Assembly: GCF_019746665.1 (NCBI RefSeq)
Contig: NZ_JAIERS010000025.1
Coordinates: 1-64,000 of the forward strand
Origin: Sphingomonas sp.
GTDB lineage: Bacteria; Pseudomonadota; Alphaproteobacteria; Sphingomonadales; Sphingomonadaceae
Direction of reading: 5' to 3'
DNA: 64,000 nucleotides
A model generated the notes under the pieces. The model worked only from the letters and a program-made list of their open reading frames with translations. It was not told the origin of the DNA and did not search any database. This document shows positions 1 through 8,242 of this stretch, in pieces (within the stretch, counting starts at the first letter, position 1; each line of letters starts with the position of its first letter). Position numbers and translations under genes: made by a program.

Positions 1-1
1 G

Positions 2-418
2 CCCGCGCCGCGCCCCGCCGAGCCAGTCCGCGCCGCCGCGCCCGATGCGCCGGCGCCCGAGGAACCGCGCGAACCGCGCGAGCCCGTGCTGCGTTCGGTC
101 GGCCCGGGCGGGTTCGTCCGCCAGGCGCCGGGCGAGCAGCAGGCGCCGATCCCGCCCGCGCCGCCGCGCCGGCTGGTGCCCGCCAAGCCGAGCCCGGAGA
201 TCGCCGGCAAGACGAGCCTGCTCGATCTGAACGACCGCATCTGCAAATGGCCGATCGGCCATCCCGGCGAGCCCGACTTCCATTTCTGCAGCGACAAGGT
301 GAACCCCGGCTTCCCCTATTGCGTCGAGCATTGTGGCCACGCCTATCAGGCGCAGCTGCCGCGCCGCGATCGTCGTCCGCCGCCGCCCTTGCCGTTCGGA
401 GGCCCGCGCGTTCGGTGA
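2..418 (+). CDS. gcrA: GcrA family cell-cycle regulator, 3' end
   Basis: The gene runs in from the left edge, so only the last 138 residues are present and the N-terminal DNA-binding part is missing. After a Pro/Ala/Glu-rich linker the C-terminus carries the GcrA-type block: LNDRICKWPIGHPGEPDFHF, a Cys, then a PYCVEHC segment followed by AYQ. GcrA is known in alphaproteobacteria as a sigma70-binding factor that activates cell-cycle genes at methylated GANTC promoters. The last residues are Arg/Pro-rich. A strong intrinsic terminator follows the stop codon. Family assignment rests on the conserved C-terminal block alone. Confidence 0.85.
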   Translation, partial: PAPRPAEPVRAAAPDAPAPEEPREPREPVLRSVGPGGFVRQAPGEQQAPIPPAPPRRLVPAKPSPEIAGKTSLLDLNDRICKWPIGHPGEPDFHFCSDKVNPGFPYCVEHCGHAYQAQLPRRDRRPPPPLPFGGPRVR

Positions 419-426
419 TCGCGCCG

Positions 427-460
427 GGCGCCGATCACGCCGGGGGTGCCAATTTTTTTT
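427..460 (+). terminator. Intrinsic terminator after gcrA
   Basis: A GGCGCC arm (427-432) pairs with GGTGCC (445-450), with one G-U pair, and is followed by AA and eight T residues (453-460). It starts 9 bases after the gcrA stop, so it should end that transcript. Confidence 0.75.
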
Positions 461-581
461 CAGAAACTTGCGCTTTGGTTGCAAATTGCCACGCGAGAAC
501 GGCAATAGCGTGATAGTTTCCATATCCGCGCTCTATTATCATCGGCGGCGACCACGATGATGCGCGGAAACGAGCGATAAT

Positions 582-1505
582 TTGTCGAGCACGGCCGGCC
601 CGAACCCCGCGTTCAGCGCGGCAAGCGGCGATGCGATGTATGATCGTATCGGCTGGTCGGCGCCACCGCAGGTGCGGCTGCTCGAATCGCCGCTGCCCCA
701 TGTGCGCGCGATTCGCCATCTCGGCGTCGCCACCCCCGGCACGGTGGTCGCCACCTCGCAGGTCGATAGCGAGCGCTGGGACGCGCTGCTGGTCAATCGC
801 GGCGGCGAGGGCTGGCTCGAAATCCGGGCGGGGGGCCGCACCAACCGGGGCTGGCAGCATCGCGAGATGATCGCGTTCATCCCCGACGGGCTGGACACGC
901 ATCTTGAGTTTCCGGCCGACAGCCAGGCGCTGCAACTCTATGTCCGCCCCGGCATCCTGCAGGGCGCGCGCGACGGTCGCCCCGGCGCCGGACTGCGGCC
1001 GATCCTGGGCGAGCGCGATCGCCGGGTCGCGTGGCTGATGGGGCTGATCGAGCAGGAATTGCGCAGCCCCGGCTTCGGCTCGTCGCTGCTGGTCGAAGGG
1101 CTGGTGGGCGCGATCTCGGAGACGTTGGTGGCGACCTTCGTCGGCCGGGAGGACGAGGCGCGCGACCGCATCACGCTTACCCGCGCCAAGTTGGAGCGGG
1201 TGACCGATTACATCGAATCGCGCATTGCCGAGGCGATCTGCCTGGACGATCTCGCCGGCGTCGCCGGGCTTTCGGTCTATCATTTCGCGCGAATGTTCAA
1301 GGCGGCGACCGGGGACACGCCCTATCAATTCCTCCGCCGCCGCCGCATCGCGCTCGCCAATCGATTGCTGGGAGAGGGCGCGATACCGATCGCGGAGGTC
1401 GCGCTGCGCTGCGGCTTCGCCAACCAGGCGCATTTCACCGCCGCCTTCACCCGCGAGACCGGCCTGTCGCCGGGCCGCTATCGCCGGCTCGTGCAGGGCG
1501 GCTAG
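582..1505 (+). CDS. AraC family transcriptional regulator
   Basis: Residues from about 200 to the end form the double helix-turn-helix of AraC/XylS proteins, including LDDLAGVAGLSVYHFARMF and the second helix pair IAEVALRCGFANQAHFTAAF, ending with the usual LSPGRYRR. The N-terminal 180 residues are a probable ligand-binding domain without a clear identity. The frame opens with TTG at 582; an ATG at 636 (MYDRIGW) is an equally likely start. It shares its architecture and an N-terminal W-S-A-P-P-Q-V type motif with the AraC protein at 26.2-27.1 kb, so the two look paralogous. No effector or target can be read from the context. Confidence 0.85.
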   Translation: MSSTAGPNPAFSAASGDAMYDRIGWSAPPQVRLLESPLPHVRAIRHLGVATPGTVVATSQVDSERWDALLVNRGGEGWLEIRAGGRTNRGWQHREMIAFIPDGLDTHLEFPADSQALQLYVRPGILQGARDGRPGAGLRPILGERDRRVAWLMGLIEQELRSPGFGSSLLVEGLVGAISETLVATFVGREDEARDRITLTRAKLERVTDYIESRIAEAICLDDLAGVAGLSVYHFARMFKAATGDTPYQFLRRRRIALANRLLGEGAIPIAEVALRCGFANQAHFTAAFTRETGLSPGRYRRLVQGG

Positions 1506-1506
1506 C

Positions 1507-1608
1507 GCGATTTCGAGGCAGGTGGAATCACCTGCCGGCTCGGAAATCGCGATGAAGGAGAAAGCTAGAGCGACGATCCGGTGCAATCGCATCGGAAACG
1601 GCTCTAGC
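1507..1608. repeat. Two adjacent palindromic hairpin elements
   Basis: First hairpin: GCGATTTC (1507-1514) pairs perfectly with GAAATCGC (1543-1550), and nested inside it GGCAGGT (1517-1523) pairs with ACCTGCC (1530-1536). Second hairpin: GCTAGAGC (1564-1571) pairs with GCTCTAGC (1601-1608), with a weaker inner stem. They fill the gap between two convergent genes, so they may be REP-like elements acting as a bidirectional terminator. There is no T-run. Confidence 0.6.
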
Positions 1609-1614
1609 GCGTCG

Positions 1615-2277
1615 TCACGCGGCGAGCGCGAAGCGGAGCAGCCGGTCGTCGAGCGGCACCAGCGCTTCGGCGCCCACGCCCACCGCGCGGATGATCTCGG
1701 GATGGTCGGCGTCGAGCCCGCCGGTCAGCGCGCCGAACGCCGGCAGCAGCAGCTTGCGCGCGCCCGCCACGAAGCAGCGCCGCGCGACCGAGCGCCCGCG
1801 CAGCGTCAGCCGCAATTTCGGATGATAATGGCCTGAGATTTCGGGCCGCGCTTCGCCCGCTTCCGCCGCGTGGCGCAGGACGATGCCGCCGAGGACCGCT
1901 TCCGCCGCGCGGACGCCGCCCAGGCTGGGGCACGGCGCGGGATCGTGGTTGCCCGTGATCCAGGTCCAGCGCGACGCCGCCATCATCGTGTCGAGCCGCG
2001 CCCGCGCCGCGTCGCACAGCCGCCCGCCGCCCGCCGAATCGTGGAAACTGTCCCCCAGGCACCAGATTTCGGCAGCTTCCATCCGGCGGACCAGCGCCTC
2101 CAGCGCGGCGAGCGTCGCCAGACTGTCATAAGGCGGCAGGAACTGGCCGCGCGCGGCGAACCAGCTCGCTTTCTCGAAGTGCAGATCGGCGACCAGCAAC
2201 GCGCGCCGCGCCGGCCACCACAGCGCGCCCTCGCGGCACGCGGCGAACTCTTCCCCGGCGAACGAAAAGCGAACCAT
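1615..2277 (-). CDS. pdeM: Ligase-associated DNA damage response endonuclease PdeM (metallophosphoesterase)
   Basis: A 220-residue calcineurin-like phosphoesterase. The metal-binding signatures are in order: LLVADLHFEK (D-x-H), LGDSFHD (GDxxHD), ITGNHDP (GNHD) and the late ISGHYHPK (GHxH). The length and the N-terminus MVRFSFAGEEF fit the PdeM family. That gene usually sits beside an ATP-dependent DNA ligase, an exonuclease and a DEAD-box helicase. None of those partners is in this window, so the gene is an orphan copy or the cluster is split. The start is placed at ATG 2277; an in-frame start at 2313 would add 12 residues unlike the family. It is divergent from kup. Confidence 0.85.
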   Translation of the reverse strand: MVRFSFAGEEFAACREGALWWPARRALLVADLHFEKASWFAARGQFLPPYDSLATLAALEALVRRMEAAEIWCLGDSFHDSAGGGRLCDAARARLDTMMAASRWTWITGNHDPAPCPSLGGVRAAEAVLGGIVLRHAAEAGEARPEISGHYHPKLRLTLRGRSVARRCFVAGARKLLLPAFGALTGGLDADHPEIIRAVGVGAEALVPLDDRLLRFALAA

Positions 2278-2393
2278 GTCCCCGCTATGCCGCCCCCGCC
2301 CGGCCCCTGGCAAGAGCGCCCGGCGCCCACGCGAAAAATGTTGCGCCGCACCGCGATCGGCGTAAAGCGCGCCCCACTTATGAGGCAGCGTCG

Positions 2394-4340
2394 ATGACCA
2401 GCCCGCTCAGGCCCGCAGGAGCCGATCGCCTGCAATGGGCGACGCTGCCGCTCACGCTCGCGGCGATCGGGGTGGTGTTCGGCGATATCGGCACCAGCCC
2501 GCTTTATGCGTTTCGCGAGGCACTGGCGCAGAGCGCCGCCGACGGGATCAGCGCCGACGAGATCCTGGGCGTGCTCAGCCTCGCGCTGTGGGCGCTGATC
2601 CTCGTCGTCACCTGCAAATATGTGCTGTTCCTGACCCGCGCCGACAATCAGGGCGAGGGCGGGGTGCTCGCGCTCACCGCGCTCGCCCGGCGCGCCTTGG
2701 GCGCGGCGACCGGCCAGCGCTCGCGCGTCGCGCTGGTGCTGGGGGCGACCGGCGCCTCGCTATTCTATGGCGACGCGATCATCACCCCCGCGCTCTCGGT
2801 GCTGTCGGCGGTCGAGGGGTTGAAGACGATCCCCGGCGCGGAGGGGCTGTTCCCCGAGGAGCTGATCATCGGGCTGACCATGGGTATCCTGGTCGGGCTG
2901 TTCCTGATCCAGTCGCGCGGCACCGAGCGCGTCGCCAAGCTGTTCGGCCCGGTCTGCGCCTTGTGGTTCCTGGTGCTCGCGGCGATGGGGCTGATCCATG
3001 TGTTCGACGAGCCCGCGATCCTGCGTGTCGTCTCGCCGCATTATGGCGTGCTGTTCCTGATCGATCACGGCGTCACCGGGCTGTTCGTGCTGGGCGCGGT
3101 GTTCCTGACCGTGACCGGCGCCGAGGCGCTGACCGCCGATATGGGCCATTTCGGCCGCGCCCCGATCCAGCTCGGCTGGTTCGCGCTGGTGCTGCCGGCG
3201 CTCGCCTGTAATTATCTGGGGCAGGGCGCCTTCGCGCTGGCGGCGCTCGAGGCGGCGCAGGCGAGCGGCCAGCCCTTCGCCAATCAGGACTGGTTCTTCC
3301 TGATGATCCCGCCGTCGATCCGGCTGCCGATCATCATCCTGGCGGCGCTCGCGACGGTGATCGCGAGCCAGGCGGTGATCACCGGCGCCTATTCGTTGAC
3401 GCAACAGGCGATCCAGCTCGGCCTGTTCCCGCGGCTGCGCATCCGCCAGACCTCGGCCGAACATTCGGGGCAGATTTATCTGCCGTCGATCAACTGGCTG
3501 TTGCTGGTCGGCATCCTGGTGCTGGTCGCCGCGTTCCGCAACAGCTCGGCGATGGCGGCGGCCTATGGCATCGCCGTCACCGGGACGATGGTCGTCACCT
3601 CGTGCCTCGCCTACATCGTCGTGCGCCATCATTGGGGCTGGGGGCGGTCGGCGGCGCTGGCGCTGATCGTGCCGTTCCTCGCGCTCGACTGCGTGTTCTT
3701 CGGCGCCAATATCCTGCGCGTGATCGAGGGCGGCTGGGTGCCGCTGGTGATCGCCGGCGCGATCGGGCTGATGATCAACACCTGGATGCGCGGGCGCGGC
3801 ATCGTCGGCACGTTCGAGGCGCGCCAGGCGATCCCGCTCGCCGATCTCGCCGCCGCGCTCGCCAAGCGTCCGCCCGAGCGCGTGGAGGGGACGGCCGTGT
3901 TCCTCACCGCCAATCCGGCGAACACCCCCGGCGCGCTGCTCCACAATCTGAAGCACAACAAGGTGCTCCACCAGCGCAACCTGATCGTCAGCGTGCGCAC
4001 GCTCGATCGCCCCGTGGTCGAGCCCGAGGAACGCTATAAGGTGCAGCGGCTGGACGATAACTTCACCAGCGTCGTGCTGAACTATGGCTTCATGGAAAGC
4101 CCCGACGTGCCGCACGATCTCGGCCGCGCCGAGCTCGCGCCGGGGGTGCCCGGCGTGCCGGCGGGGCGCACCAGCTATTTCATCGGCCGCAACACGCTGA
4201 AGGCCTCCGCCGAGGAGGGGATGCCGCTGTGGCAGGACCGCATCTTCATGTTCCTGCAGCGGAACGCCAGCGACCCGACCGATTTCCTGCGCATCCCGCC
4301 GGGCAAGGTGCTCGAGCTGGGCGAGCAGGTGACGGTGTGA
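2394..4340 (+). CDS. kup: Potassium uptake protein Kup
   Basis: A 648-residue inner-membrane K+/H+ symporter of the KUP/HAK/KT family. The hallmark [17 protein letters not shown] lies near residue 25, followed by about 12 hydrophobic segments up to roughly residue 460 and a soluble C-terminal domain. Other family marks are [47 protein letters not shown] and [19 protein letters not shown]. The length is typical. GAGG upstream of ATG 2394 is a fair ribosome binding site. gpmA follows 19 bases later and may be co-transcribed. Confidence 0.96.
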   Translation: MTSPLRPAGADRLQWATLPLTLAAIGVVFGDIGTSPLYAFREALAQSAADGISADEILGVLSLALWALILVVTCKYVLFLTRADNQGEGGVLALTALARRALGAATGQRSRVALVLGATGASLFYGDAIITPALSVLSAVEGLKTIPGAEGLFPEELIIGLTMGILVGLFLIQSRGTERVAKLFGPVCALWFLVLAAMGLIHVFDEPAILRVVSPHYGVLFLIDHGVTGLFVLGAVFLTVTGAEALTADMGHFGRAPIQLGWFALVLPALACNYLGQGAFALAALEAAQASGQPFANQDWFFLMIPPSIRLPIIILAALATVIASQAVITGAYSLTQQAIQLGLFPRLRIRQTSAEHSGQIYLPSINWLLLVGILVLVAAFRNSSAMAAAYGIAVTGTMVVTSCLAYIVVRHHWGWGRSAALALIVPFLALDCVFFGANILRVIEGGWVPLVIAGAIGLMINTWMRGRGIVGTFEARQAIPLADLAAALAKRPPERVEGTAVFLTANPANTPGALLHNLKHNKVLHQRNLIVSVRTLDRPVVEPEERYKVQRLDDNFTSVVLNYGFMESPDVPHDLGRAELAPGVPGVPAGRTSYFIGRNTLKASAEEGMPLWQDRIFMFLQRNASDPTDFLRIPPGKVLELGEQVTV

Positions 4341-4359
4341 GCTTCAACCGGAGACCCGA

Positions 4360-5046
4360 ATGCCGCAACTCGTTCTGATCCGCCACGGCCAGTCCGCCTG
4401 GAACCTGGAGAACCGCTTCACCGGCTGGTGGGACGTCGACCTGACCGAGCAGGGCATCGCCGAGGCGCGCGCGGCGGGTGAACTGCTCGCGGCCAAGGGC
4501 GTCGATTTCGACCGCTGCTTCACCTCGCTCCAGACGCGCGCGATCAAGACGCTCAACCTGGCGCTGGAGGCGATGGGCCGGCTGTGGCTGCCGGTCGAGA
4601 AGCACTGGCGGCTGAACGAGCGGCATTATGGTGGCCTGACCGGGCTCGACAAGGCCGAGACCGCCGCCAGGCACGGCGACGCCCAGGTGAAGATCTGGCG
4701 GCGCAGCTTCGACGTGCCGCCGCCGCCGATGGAAGCTGGCTCGCCCTATGATCTCGCCGCCGATCGCCGCTATGCGGGCATCGCCGTGCCCGCGACCGAG
4801 AGCCTGAAGGACACGATCGCGCGGGTGCTGCCCTATTGGGAGGCGCGGATCGCCCCTGCGCTGCGGGCGGGCGAGCGGGTGCTGATCTCGGCGCACGGCA
4901 ATTCGCTGCGCGCGCTGGTGAAGCATCTGTCGGGCATTTCGGACGAGGAGATCACCAGCCTGGAGATCCCGACCGGCCAGCCGATCGTCTATCAGCTCGA
5001 CGCCGAGCTGAAGGCACAGGACCGCTATTATCTGCGCGATCGGTAG
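4360..5046 (+). CDS. gpmA: 2,3-bisphosphoglycerate-dependent phosphoglycerate mutase
   Basis: A 228-residue glycolytic enzyme interconverting 2- and 3-phosphoglycerate. The phosphohistidine motif [10 protein letters not shown] is at residues 5-14, followed by [15 protein letters not shown], the [11 protein letters not shown] segment, the acid region [11 protein letters not shown] and the second histidine in [16 protein letters not shown]. Length and spacing fit the dPGM family rather than a generic histidine phosphatase. GGAG sits 7 bases before ATG 4360. It ends 25 bases before a GC-rich inverted repeat that probably closes the transcript. Confidence 0.96.
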   Translation: MPQLVLIRHGQSAWNLENRFTGWWDVDLTEQGIAEARAAGELLAAKGVDFDRCFTSLQTRAIKTLNLALEAMGRLWLPVEKHWRLNERHYGGLTGLDKAETAARHGDAQVKIWRRSFDVPPPPMEAGSPYDLAADRRYAGIAVPATESLKDTIARVLPYWEARIAPALRAGERVLISAHGNSLRALVKHLSGISDEEITSLEIPTGQPIVYQLDAELKAQDRYYLRDR

Positions 5047-5070
5047 AGCGGCTGGTAACCGACCAGGCTC

Positions 5071-5175
5071 AAGCCCCTCCCCTTTAGGGGAGGGGTAGGG
5101 GGTGGGGGCGTAGCTATGCGATGCCGCCTCTTAGATGTCCCCCACCCCAACCCCTCCCTTAAAGGGGAGGGGCTT
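5071..5175. repeat. GC-rich inverted repeat element
   Basis: AAGCCCCTCCCCTTT (5071-5085) is the perfect reverse complement of 5161-5175. Inside, AGGGGAGGGG (5086-5095) and the G-run at about 5098-5110 face C-runs at 5139-5160, so the whole 105-base block can fold as a long hairpin. A smaller related hairpin (CCTCCCC 5286-5292 with GGGGAGG 5299-5305) lies downstream. Together these occupy most of the 308-base gap between gpmA and the convergent MFS gene. I see no gene in the gap. Confidence 0.7.
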
Positions 5176-5354
5176 ATGAGCCGCCTTGACGACAAGTCAG
5201 TCTAGGGTTTGCTCGAGACACGCCGCTCGTGCCGAGCTTGTTGAAGCGCCGGGCATGAAATCACCGCGAAATACGCCGGGCCGCTCCTCCCCTGATGGGG
5301 GGAGGAATTCTTGTGCAATCGCGTTGATCGATCGCTCAAACAGCCTATGCGCGC

Positions 5355-6908
5355 TCAGCCCGCGCGCGGCGCTTCCACCCGCAGCATCGCGAGCGCGGCG
5401 AGCGCCATCACCACCGCGGCGAACGCCATGGTGTAGAGCGGTTCGCCGGGGAAGAAGGCGGCCATCACCGATCCCATCACCGTCGAGACGATCAGCTGCG
5501 GCACGACGATGAAGACATTGAACAGCCCCATGTAAACCCCGAGCTTCGCCTGCGGCAGCGATGACGCCAGGATCGCGTAGGGCATCGCCAGGATCGACGC
5601 CCAGGCGATGCCGATGCCGATTTCGGCGCCGATCAGCTGATATTGGTCGGTGAGCAGAAAGAAGCTCGCATAGCCCGCCGCGCCGCACAGCAGGGCGAGC
5701 ACATGGGTGCGCGCGGCGCCGATCCGCCGGGCGAGCCAGGGCAGCAGGGTGAGCGCGACGAGCGCGGCGACGCCGTTATAGGTCGCGAACAGCACATCGA
5801 CCCAATTGCCCGCCGCCTGGAAGGCCGGGCTCGCGGGGTCCGCCGCGCCGAACACCCGCGCCGCGACCACCGGGGTCGTGTAGATCCACATGATGAACAG
5901 CGCCGACCAGCTGAAGAACTGGACGAGCGCGAGCCGCTTCATCACCGGCGGCATTCCCGAGAAATCGCCGACGATATGGCCGAGCAGCCGCGGCGGCCGG
6001 CCCGCGCGCGCGCCGCTGATCGCGATGATGCTGGCGATGCCATAGGCGATCAGCAGCGCGCCGAGCAGGTACATTTCGCGCTGCAAGGCATAGCCCTTCA
6101 CGAGCGCCACCACGCCACTGCCCAGCGCGACCCAGGCGAGGCTGCGCGAAGGCGAGCGCTCGGCGAGCAGCCGCACCGTCTCGCCGCTTTCCTCGCCGCT
6201 GCCCGTGCCATAGCGGCGCAGCTCCTCGGGGCTGTATTCGCGGGTCGTCAGCACTGTCCATAGCACCGCCACGAACAGCGCCGCGCCGCCGAACCAGAAG
6301 GCATAGCGCACCGTGTCGGGCACCACGCCGGGTGCCGCATGATTGGCGACGCCCCAGCTTTCGAGCAGTTTCGGAAAGATCGAGCCGACCACCGCGCCCG
6401 CGCCGATGAACGCGGTCTGCACCGCATAGCCCGCCGCGTGCTGCTCCTTGGGCAGCATGTCGCCGATGAACGCCCGGAACGGCTCCATCGACACGTTGAG
6501 CGCGCCGTCGAGCAGCCACAGCATCAGCGCCGAGAAGAACAGCGCCTGCCCCAGCGCGAGGCTCGCCGGCACCAGCGCCGGGCCGACCAGCGGCGCGAGC
6601 GGCATCACCAGCAAGGCGAGCGTGGCGAGCACCGCGCCGCTCAGGAAATAGGGCCGCCGCCGCCCGAGGCGCCCGAGCCAGGTGCGGTCCGAATAATGGC
6701 CGATGATCGGCTGGATCAGCAGCCCGGTGAGCGGCGCCGCGACCCATAGCCCCGGCAGGCTTTCGGCGCTGCTGCCCAGCGTTTGGAAGATGCGGCTCAT
6801 ATTCGCGTTTTGCAGCGCGAAGCCGATCTGGATGCCGAAGAAGCCGAAGCTGATGTTCCACAGGCCCCAGGCCGATTGGCGCGGCCGGCTGTTGGCGATG
6901 TCTCTCAC
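5355..6908 (-). CDS. MFS transporter, maltose/alpha-glucoside (MalY/SUT-like) type
   Basis: A 517-residue inner-membrane carrier with about 12 hydrophobic segments. The loop GHYSDRTWLGRLGRRRPYF is typical of the sucrose/alpha-glucoside branch of the major facilitator superfamily (plant SUT and Caulobacter MalY relatives). It is followed by LDGALNVSMEPFRAFIGDML. It lies 70 bases downstream of the LacI gene on the same strand and beside the amylolytic operon, so import of maltose or short maltodextrin is the likely job. A GTG at 6908 is chosen because GGGGAG sits 7 bases upstream; GTG 6914 or the farther 6956 are alternatives. The exact substrate is inferred from context. Confidence 0.85.
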   Translation of the reverse strand: MRDIANSRPRQSAWGLWNISFGFFGIQIGFALQNANMSRIFQTLGSSAESLPGLWVAAPLTGLLIQPIIGHYSDRTWLGRLGRRRPYFLSGAVLATLALLVMPLAPLVGPALVPASLALGQALFFSALMLWLLDGALNVSMEPFRAFIGDMLPKEQHAAGYAVQTAFIGAGAVVGSIFPKLLESWGVANHAAPGVVPDTVRYAFWFGGAALFVAVLWTVLTTREYSPEELRRYGTGSGEESGETVRLLAERSPSRSLAWVALGSGVVALVKGYALQREMYLLGALLIAYGIASIIAISGARAGRPPRLLGHIVGDFSGMPPVMKRLALVQFFSWSALFIMWIYTTPVVAARVFGAADPASPAFQAAGNWVDVLFATYNGVAALVALTLLPWLARRIGAARTHVLALLCGAAGYASFFLLTDQYQLIGAEIGIGIAWASILAMPYAILASSLPQAKLGVYMGLFNVFIVVPQLIVSTVMGSVMAAFFPGEPLYTMAFAAVVMALAALAMLRVEAPRAG

Positions 6909-6977
6909 GCTCACTCTCCCCGCCGGGAAAGTGACAGTGGCGGCGGGGGCGCGCAATCGGTTTTTGCGCGTGTGGAC

Positions 6978-8039
6978 CTAGCCCGTTGTCGAGCGCCGCA
7001 CGATCAGCTTGCCCGGCAGCGTCACGCTCGCGACCGCATCGCCCCGGATCAGGCGCAGCAGCGTGTCGACCAAGGTTTCCCCCGCGAGCAGATAATTCTG
7101 CGCGACCGTGGTGAGCGGGGGGTGGGTGAGGCTGGCGGCGGGAATATCGTCGAACCCGATCACCGCGACATCGCCCGGCACCGTCAGCCCCAGCTCCTGA
7201 AGCGCCGCGAGCGCGCCGATCGCGATCGTGTCGCTCGCGCAGAACAGCGCGTCGAGATCGACCTGCCGGCGCACCAGCTCCTGCACCGCCTCATACCCCG
7301 CCGCCTGGGTGTTGAGCGCGTCGACCTGCAGCACCGGATTGGGTTCGAGCCCGGCGGCGCGCTGCGCCTCGCACGCGCCGCGATAGCGATCGAAGAATTC
7401 GGGATAATGATTGTTCGCCTGGCCGATAAAGCCGATCCGGCGCCGGCCGAGCGCGATCAGATGCTCGGCCGCCGCCGCGCCGCTGCCGATATTGTCGCAG
7501 CCGATCACCGTGCCCGGCGCCCCCGGCTGGGCCGAACCCCAGCGCACGAAATGCGTGCCCTGCGCGATCAATTGATCGAGCCTGACGCGATATTCCTCGA
7601 AATCGCCATAGCCGAGCAGGATGATGCCATCGGCGCGGCGGCTGTCCTCGTAATCGACGTGCCAGTCGCTCGACAATTGCTGGAAGGAGGTGAGCAGATC
7701 ATAGCCCCTGAGCGCGCAAGTCCGCGTCAGCGAGCCGAGCATCGACAGGAAGAACGGGTTGATCAGCGATTGATCGGGGGTCGGGTCCTCGAAGAACAGC
7801 AGCGCCAGCGTCTTGGATTCACGGCGGCGCAGCGAGGAGGCGTTCTTGTCGACCTTGTAGTTGAGCTGGCGGGCGATCGCCTCGATCCGCTTGCGCGTCG
7901 CCTCGCTGACCGAGGGATTGCCCGAAAGCGCGCGGCTGACCGTGGGCTGCGAGACGCCGGCGAGCTGGGCGATGTCGAACGACGTCGGCCGCTCCTTCGC
8001 CTCGCGCGCGCTTTGGCCCGCCATCTCGTTACGCAACAT
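6978..8039 (-). CDS. LacI family transcriptional regulator of the maltodextrin locus
   Basis: A 353-residue repressor. The LacI-type helix-turn-helix is at about residues 17-40 (FDIAQLAGVSQPTVSRALSG), followed by the hinge region and a periplasmic-binding-protein-like sugar domain (DGIILLGYGD, VIGCDNIGSG, VAVIGFDDIPAAS, PPLTTVAQ). It is divergent from the TonB receptor and followed by the MFS gene. It probably represses both directions through the inverted repeat in the 204-base gap, with maltose or a derivative as inducer. The effector is inferred from neighbours and is not seen in the sequence. Confidence 0.93.
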   Translation of the reverse strand: MLRNEMAGQSAREAKERPTSFDIAQLAGVSQPTVSRALSGNPSVSEATRKRIEAIARQLNYKVDKNASSLRRRESKTLALLFFEDPTPDQSLINPFFLSMLGSLTRTCALRGYDLLTSFQQLSSDWHVDYEDSRRADGIILLGYGDFEEYRVRLDQLIAQGTHFVRWGSAQPGAPGTVIGCDNIGSGAAAAEHLIALGRRRIGFIGQANNHYPEFFDRYRGACEAQRAAGLEPNPVLQVDALNTQAAGYEAVQELVRRQVDLDALFCASDTIAIGALAALQELGLTVPGDVAVIGFDDIPAASLTHPPLTTVAQNYLLAGETLVDTLLRLIRGDAVASVTLPGKLIVRRSTTG

Positions 8040-8097
8040 CCGCCTTCACCCGTTTCGCCGCCATCCTAGCGCGCCTTGCTGCGCAACAAAAGCGCCG

Positions 8098-8127
8098 TTG
8101 TGAATACGTATGTGCGGCTATTCACAA
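8098..8127. promoter_or_regulatory. Inverted repeat, candidate LacI-family operator
   Basis: TTGTGAATA (8098-8106) and TATTCACAA (8119-8127) are perfect inverted 9-mers separated by 12 bases. An overlapping 8-base palindrome with a central CG, ATACGTAT (8104-8111), also fits the form of LacI-family half-site pairs. They lie 59 bases before the lacI start and 116 bases before the TonB-receptor start, where one operator could control both directions. Confidence 0.55.
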
Positions 8128-8242
8128 GCCACGGGCAAAGGCGGAGAATTGCAGCCCTAGAAAAGGGGTGGGCGCACAGGGTGCCCTGGTTTGTTTTCCC
8201 GACCACCGGCGACAGCCGCGGGCGGGACTTTGGGAGGGGTTG

